A DNA stretch of 64,000 nucleotides from Marinobacter mobilis (lineage in GTDB: Bacteria; Pseudomonadota; Gammaproteobacteria; Pseudomonadales; Oleiphilaceae): contig NZ_FNNE01000003.1 in assembly GCF_900106945.1 (NCBI RefSeq), positions 248,001 to 312,000 of the forward strand, read 5' to 3'. The stretch's first letter is position 1. Each line of letters begins with the position of its first letter. The notes below the pieces were generated by a model that was not told where the DNA came from, did not search any database, and was given only the letters and a program-made list of their open reading frames with translations. This document shows positions 63,164-64,000 of this stretch, one piece after another. The position numbers were made by a program, and so were the translations under genes.

Positions 63164-63208
63164 GTATTCTTAAAACGCATGAAAAACTATTTCTTTATGC
63201 GTATTCTT
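63164..63208. repeat. Direct and inverted repeats between the LuxR gene and cysB
   Basis: GTATTCTT occurs at 63164-63171 and 63201-63208. Between them lies the inverted repeat ACGCAT (63175-63180) and ATGCGT (63197-63202). Possibly an autoregulatory site for either divergent gene. No family consensus was recognised. Confidence 0.3.
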
Positions 63209-63244
63209 CGGGGTATGTGGTCAGTGAATAAGACCCACTGGTAA

Positions 63245-64000
<756 letters not shown>

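Overview
The window looks like a chromosome segment of a marine gammaproteobacterium, most like Marinobacter or a close relative. That assignment is inference from gene content and order: 4.5S RNA next to dnaX-ybaB-recR, rnd-ycgL-ycgN, hrpA, dinG and cysB. No 16S or database search was possible. Most of the window is moderately GC-rich. An AT-rich island lies at about 577-3410. I saw no tRNA, rRNA, CRISPR array, insertion sequence or phage gene.

Region 1 (1-25.8 kb) is an envelope polysaccharide locus of the exosortase (XrtA/EpsH) type. It holds five sugar-assembly genes on the plus strand: a cut-off GT-B glycosyltransferase, GT2, an AsnB-type amidotransferase, and two more GT2 genes. A flippase runs convergently. 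Next come a 1511-residue secreted beta-sandwich/propeller/kelch protein with a good sigma-54 promoter, a FemAB/GNAT-like protein, an exosortase fused to an EpsI domain, and a PA14-domain lipoprotein. The prsT-prsR-prsK regulatory/TPR genes follow, in one minus-strand run with an atypical SDR, an acyltransferase and a hexose-phosphate mutarotase. PrsK (kinase) and PrsR (sigma-54 activator) probably control the locus. The sigma-54 promoter and a palindrome about 90 bp upstream of the giant gene fit that idea. No PEP-CTERM substrate is visible in the window.

Region 2 (25.9-31.5 kb) is housekeeping: ffs, dnaX, ybaB, recR, rnd, ycgL, ycgN and a small membrane protein.

Region 3 (31.5-44.8 kb) is the most unusual part. 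A VWA membrane protein, a MoxR ATPase and a CoxE-type VWA protein precede a tight nine-gene operon. The operon encodes two small exported proteins of unknown function, three exported TPR proteins (563, 958 and about 219 residues), a TolQ/ExbB channel, two TolR/ExbD proteins and a TonB/AgmX-like protein. It resembles a proton-driven envelope machine related to the Agl/Glt or Ton/Tol families. One of the two ExbD proteins has Asn where the proton-carrying Asp should be.

Region 4 (44.8-55.4 kb) is lipid metabolism around hrpA: a MaoC hydratase divergent from fadD across a striking nested palindrome, then a FabH-like synthase, a thioesterase, MlaA without a lipobox, and a DUF3336 patatin. Region 5 (55.5-64 kb) holds a GspA/GspB pair, dinG, a MalT/AlkS-like LuxR regulator, and cysB, which is cut by the window end.
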